From contig JABSSB010000022.1 of assembly GCA_013214715.1 (NCBI GenBank), forward strand, positions 14,827 to 22,295: a DNA stretch of 7,469 nucleotides, given 5' to 3'. This DNA comes from Paracoccaceae bacterium (GTDB taxonomy: Bacteria; Pseudomonadota; Alphaproteobacteria; Rhodobacterales; Rhodobacteraceae). The position numbers were made by a program, and so were the translations under genes. This document shows, one piece after another, positions 6,444-7,469 of the stretch. Numbering within the stretch: the stretch's first letter is position 1; each line of letters starts with the position of its first letter. The notes beneath the pieces were generated by a model that saw only the letters and a list, made by a program, of their open reading frames with translations, searched no databases and was not told the origin of the DNA.

Positions 6444-7469
6444 TTAGGTTGATCTGGGAAAATAGGCGAAGCGGCTGAACCGCGCCTCGCGCCCTTGGCC
6501 GGTTTGGTCGAAAGCAACCATGCCGACAAAAGCACCGGTAAAGGATTGATGCTCCCCCGGCGCGCCCTCGTCCGAGATCACAGCAGCATCCAGCACATTG
6601 CCAAGCGCCTGCCAATCTCTAGCTTGACGCCAGAAAAACTGCTGCGTAGCGCCTGTCACCTCGACCGCCAGGTCGACCGGACCCGCGGCGATGGGTTGTG
6701 GGTCTGACAAGGTCAAACCGCCGCTGGGAAAATCGCCTATGCAAGACAAGATGCGCAACGCAGGGCCATCGTTTTCGCGTGTCACGCAGGCGGCGTGGAA
6801 TTTGTAGCGGTTATAATAAGTCGTCAGGCCCGCGCCCTGCTGATAGGTCAGAGGATCAAATGCCACCGTGGTTTCGGCACGATAGTTGTGGCTCTCCTGC
6901 CTCCGGGCAACCAGCGCCTGTTCAAACCAACTGCCCAGGCTTTCGCGCCCTGTCAGCACCAAAGCACCGGGCTCCATATGGAACAGACGGTCCGGATGAG
7001 GCGTGCGGAGCCATTGGAAGGCGGTTGGCAAGGTGCCATCGGCAAAGTCACTCTCCTCGGCTGAGGGGAGGGTAATGGCGGCATCATGCGGGATTTCCGC
7101 TCGGGGCCTCTGCCCATCTGCCTCCAGATACATCCATCCTGCGCGCCAGACGACGCGATCAATCCCGGTTTCGCGACCCATCGGGCAGGCGCGCGGCTGC
7201 GGCAGGGGCCGCCCCATCAGGAACGTGTGCCAGCCGGTGCCATCGGGCGCTTCGACATATTGGCCATGGCCGGTGCGTTGCACGGGATGTTCGGGCGCAT
7301 CCGTCACAGTGATCACATGATCATCGGGATGGCTTTCGTAAGGACCCCAGACGGATCGAGAGCGTGCCAGCGACACAGCGTGACGGTAGCCCGTGCCGCC
7401 TTCGGCTGAGGTCAGGTAATACCAGCCGTCGCGTTTGAAGATGTGCGGGGCCTCGGTCAGCCCGCGTTT
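6444..7469 (-). CDS. Glycoside hydrolase family 43 enzyme, beta-xylosidase / arabinofuranosidase type (C-terminal part, 5' end outside window)
   Basis: The last 341 residues of an enzyme that removes xylose or arabinose units from glycosides. The open frame runs without a stop to the right edge. The visible fragment starts within the five-bladed propeller domain: TEAPHIF at 5-11 holds Glu6, in the position of the general acid (Glu186 in the Selenomonas xylosidase, where the motif is usually TEGPH). GTGYRHAVSLARS at 25-37, TGHGQYVEAP at 66-75 and the GRPL...CPMGRET block at 86-101 are typical of XynB-like members. The general base Asp and the pKa-modulating Asp lie before the visible part. From about 140 onward is the C-terminal beta-sandwich domain of these xylosidases, ending FSRFAYFPRST. 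Presence of a signal peptide cannot be judged. It shares strand with the transporter operon but is separated from it by 284 bp; substrate specificity within GH43 is not certain. Confidence 0.92.
   Translation of the reverse strand, partial: KRGLTEAPHIFKRDGWYYLTSAEGGTGYRHAVSLARSRSVWGPYESHPDDHVITVTDAPEHPVQRTGHGQYVEAPDGTGWHTFLMGRPLPQPRACPMGRETGIDRVVWRAGWMYLEADGQRPRAEIPHDAAITLPSAEESDFADGTLPTAFQWLRTPHPDRLFHMEPGALVLTGRESLGSWFEQALVARRQESHNYRAETTVAFDPLTYQQGAGLTTYYNRYKFHAACVTRENDGPALRILSCIGDFPSGGLTLSDPQPIAAGPVDLAVEVTGATQQFFWRQARDWQALGNVLDAAVISDEGAPGEHQSFTGAFVGMVAFDQTGQGREARFSRFAYFPRST

Noticed and set aside
6278..6535. 85-codon minus-strand open frame spanning the GH43 3' end and the intergenic region
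   Set aside because: Two thirds is the non-coding gap and the rest is a shifted reading of the GH43 gene; composition does not look like protein.
1..7469. tRNA, rRNA, CRISPR arrays, insertion sequences or phage elements
   Set aside because: No cloverleaf-like sequence, spaced repeat array, transposase or terminal inverted repeats were seen; the window is occupied by ordinary catabolic genes.

Overview
The window looks like an alphaproteobacterium, most likely a member of the Rhodobacterales (roseobacter type). This is judged from the moderately high GC content, tight ATGA-coupled operon style and protein resemblance; no phylogenetic marker is present, so the placement is an inference. All recognisable genes lie on the minus strand, so the biological order runs from the right edge to the left edge.

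Right end (7469 to 6444): the C-terminal 341 residues of a glycoside hydrolase family 43 enzyme (beta-xylosidase / arabinofuranosidase type), cut at its 5' end by the window edge. Next comes a 284-bp AT-rich non-coding region (6443 to 6160). It holds a plausible sigma70-type promoter, an AT-rich 14-bp perfect palindrome, and two directly repeated 16-bp palindromes spaced exactly 30 bp centre to centre. The pair looks like a tandem operator for a dimeric repressor.

Central and left part (6159 to 1): one compact operon. It encodes a periplasmic solute-binding protein, two MalF/MalG-type permeases, a 62-residue two-helix membrane protein of unknown role, two different MalK/UgpC-like ATPases, and the N-terminal 181 residues of a dihydroxyacetone kinase (DhaK) that runs off the left edge. 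From the first permease to the last ATPase the genes overlap or lie 2 nt apart. The only sizeable gap (98 bp) follows the binding-protein gene and contains two RNA hairpins, as expected if binding-protein mRNA is stabilised or made in excess.

Taken together, this is an uptake-and-phosphorylation module. The binding protein captures a carbohydrate or polyol in the periplasm, the permease heterodimer moves it with ATP from what is probably a heterodimer of ATPases, and the DhaK-type kinase phosphorylates a short ketose derived from it (dihydroxyacetone, or possibly erythrulose or similar). The architecture (two ATPases plus a small membrane protein) recalls the rhizobial glycerol transporter GlpSTPQUV, but the binding protein is shorter than GlpV and the small protein is shorter than GlpU. 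The substrate is not determined by the sequence. The upstream GH43 enzyme raises the possibility that a glycoside is involved, but it may be a separate transcription unit.
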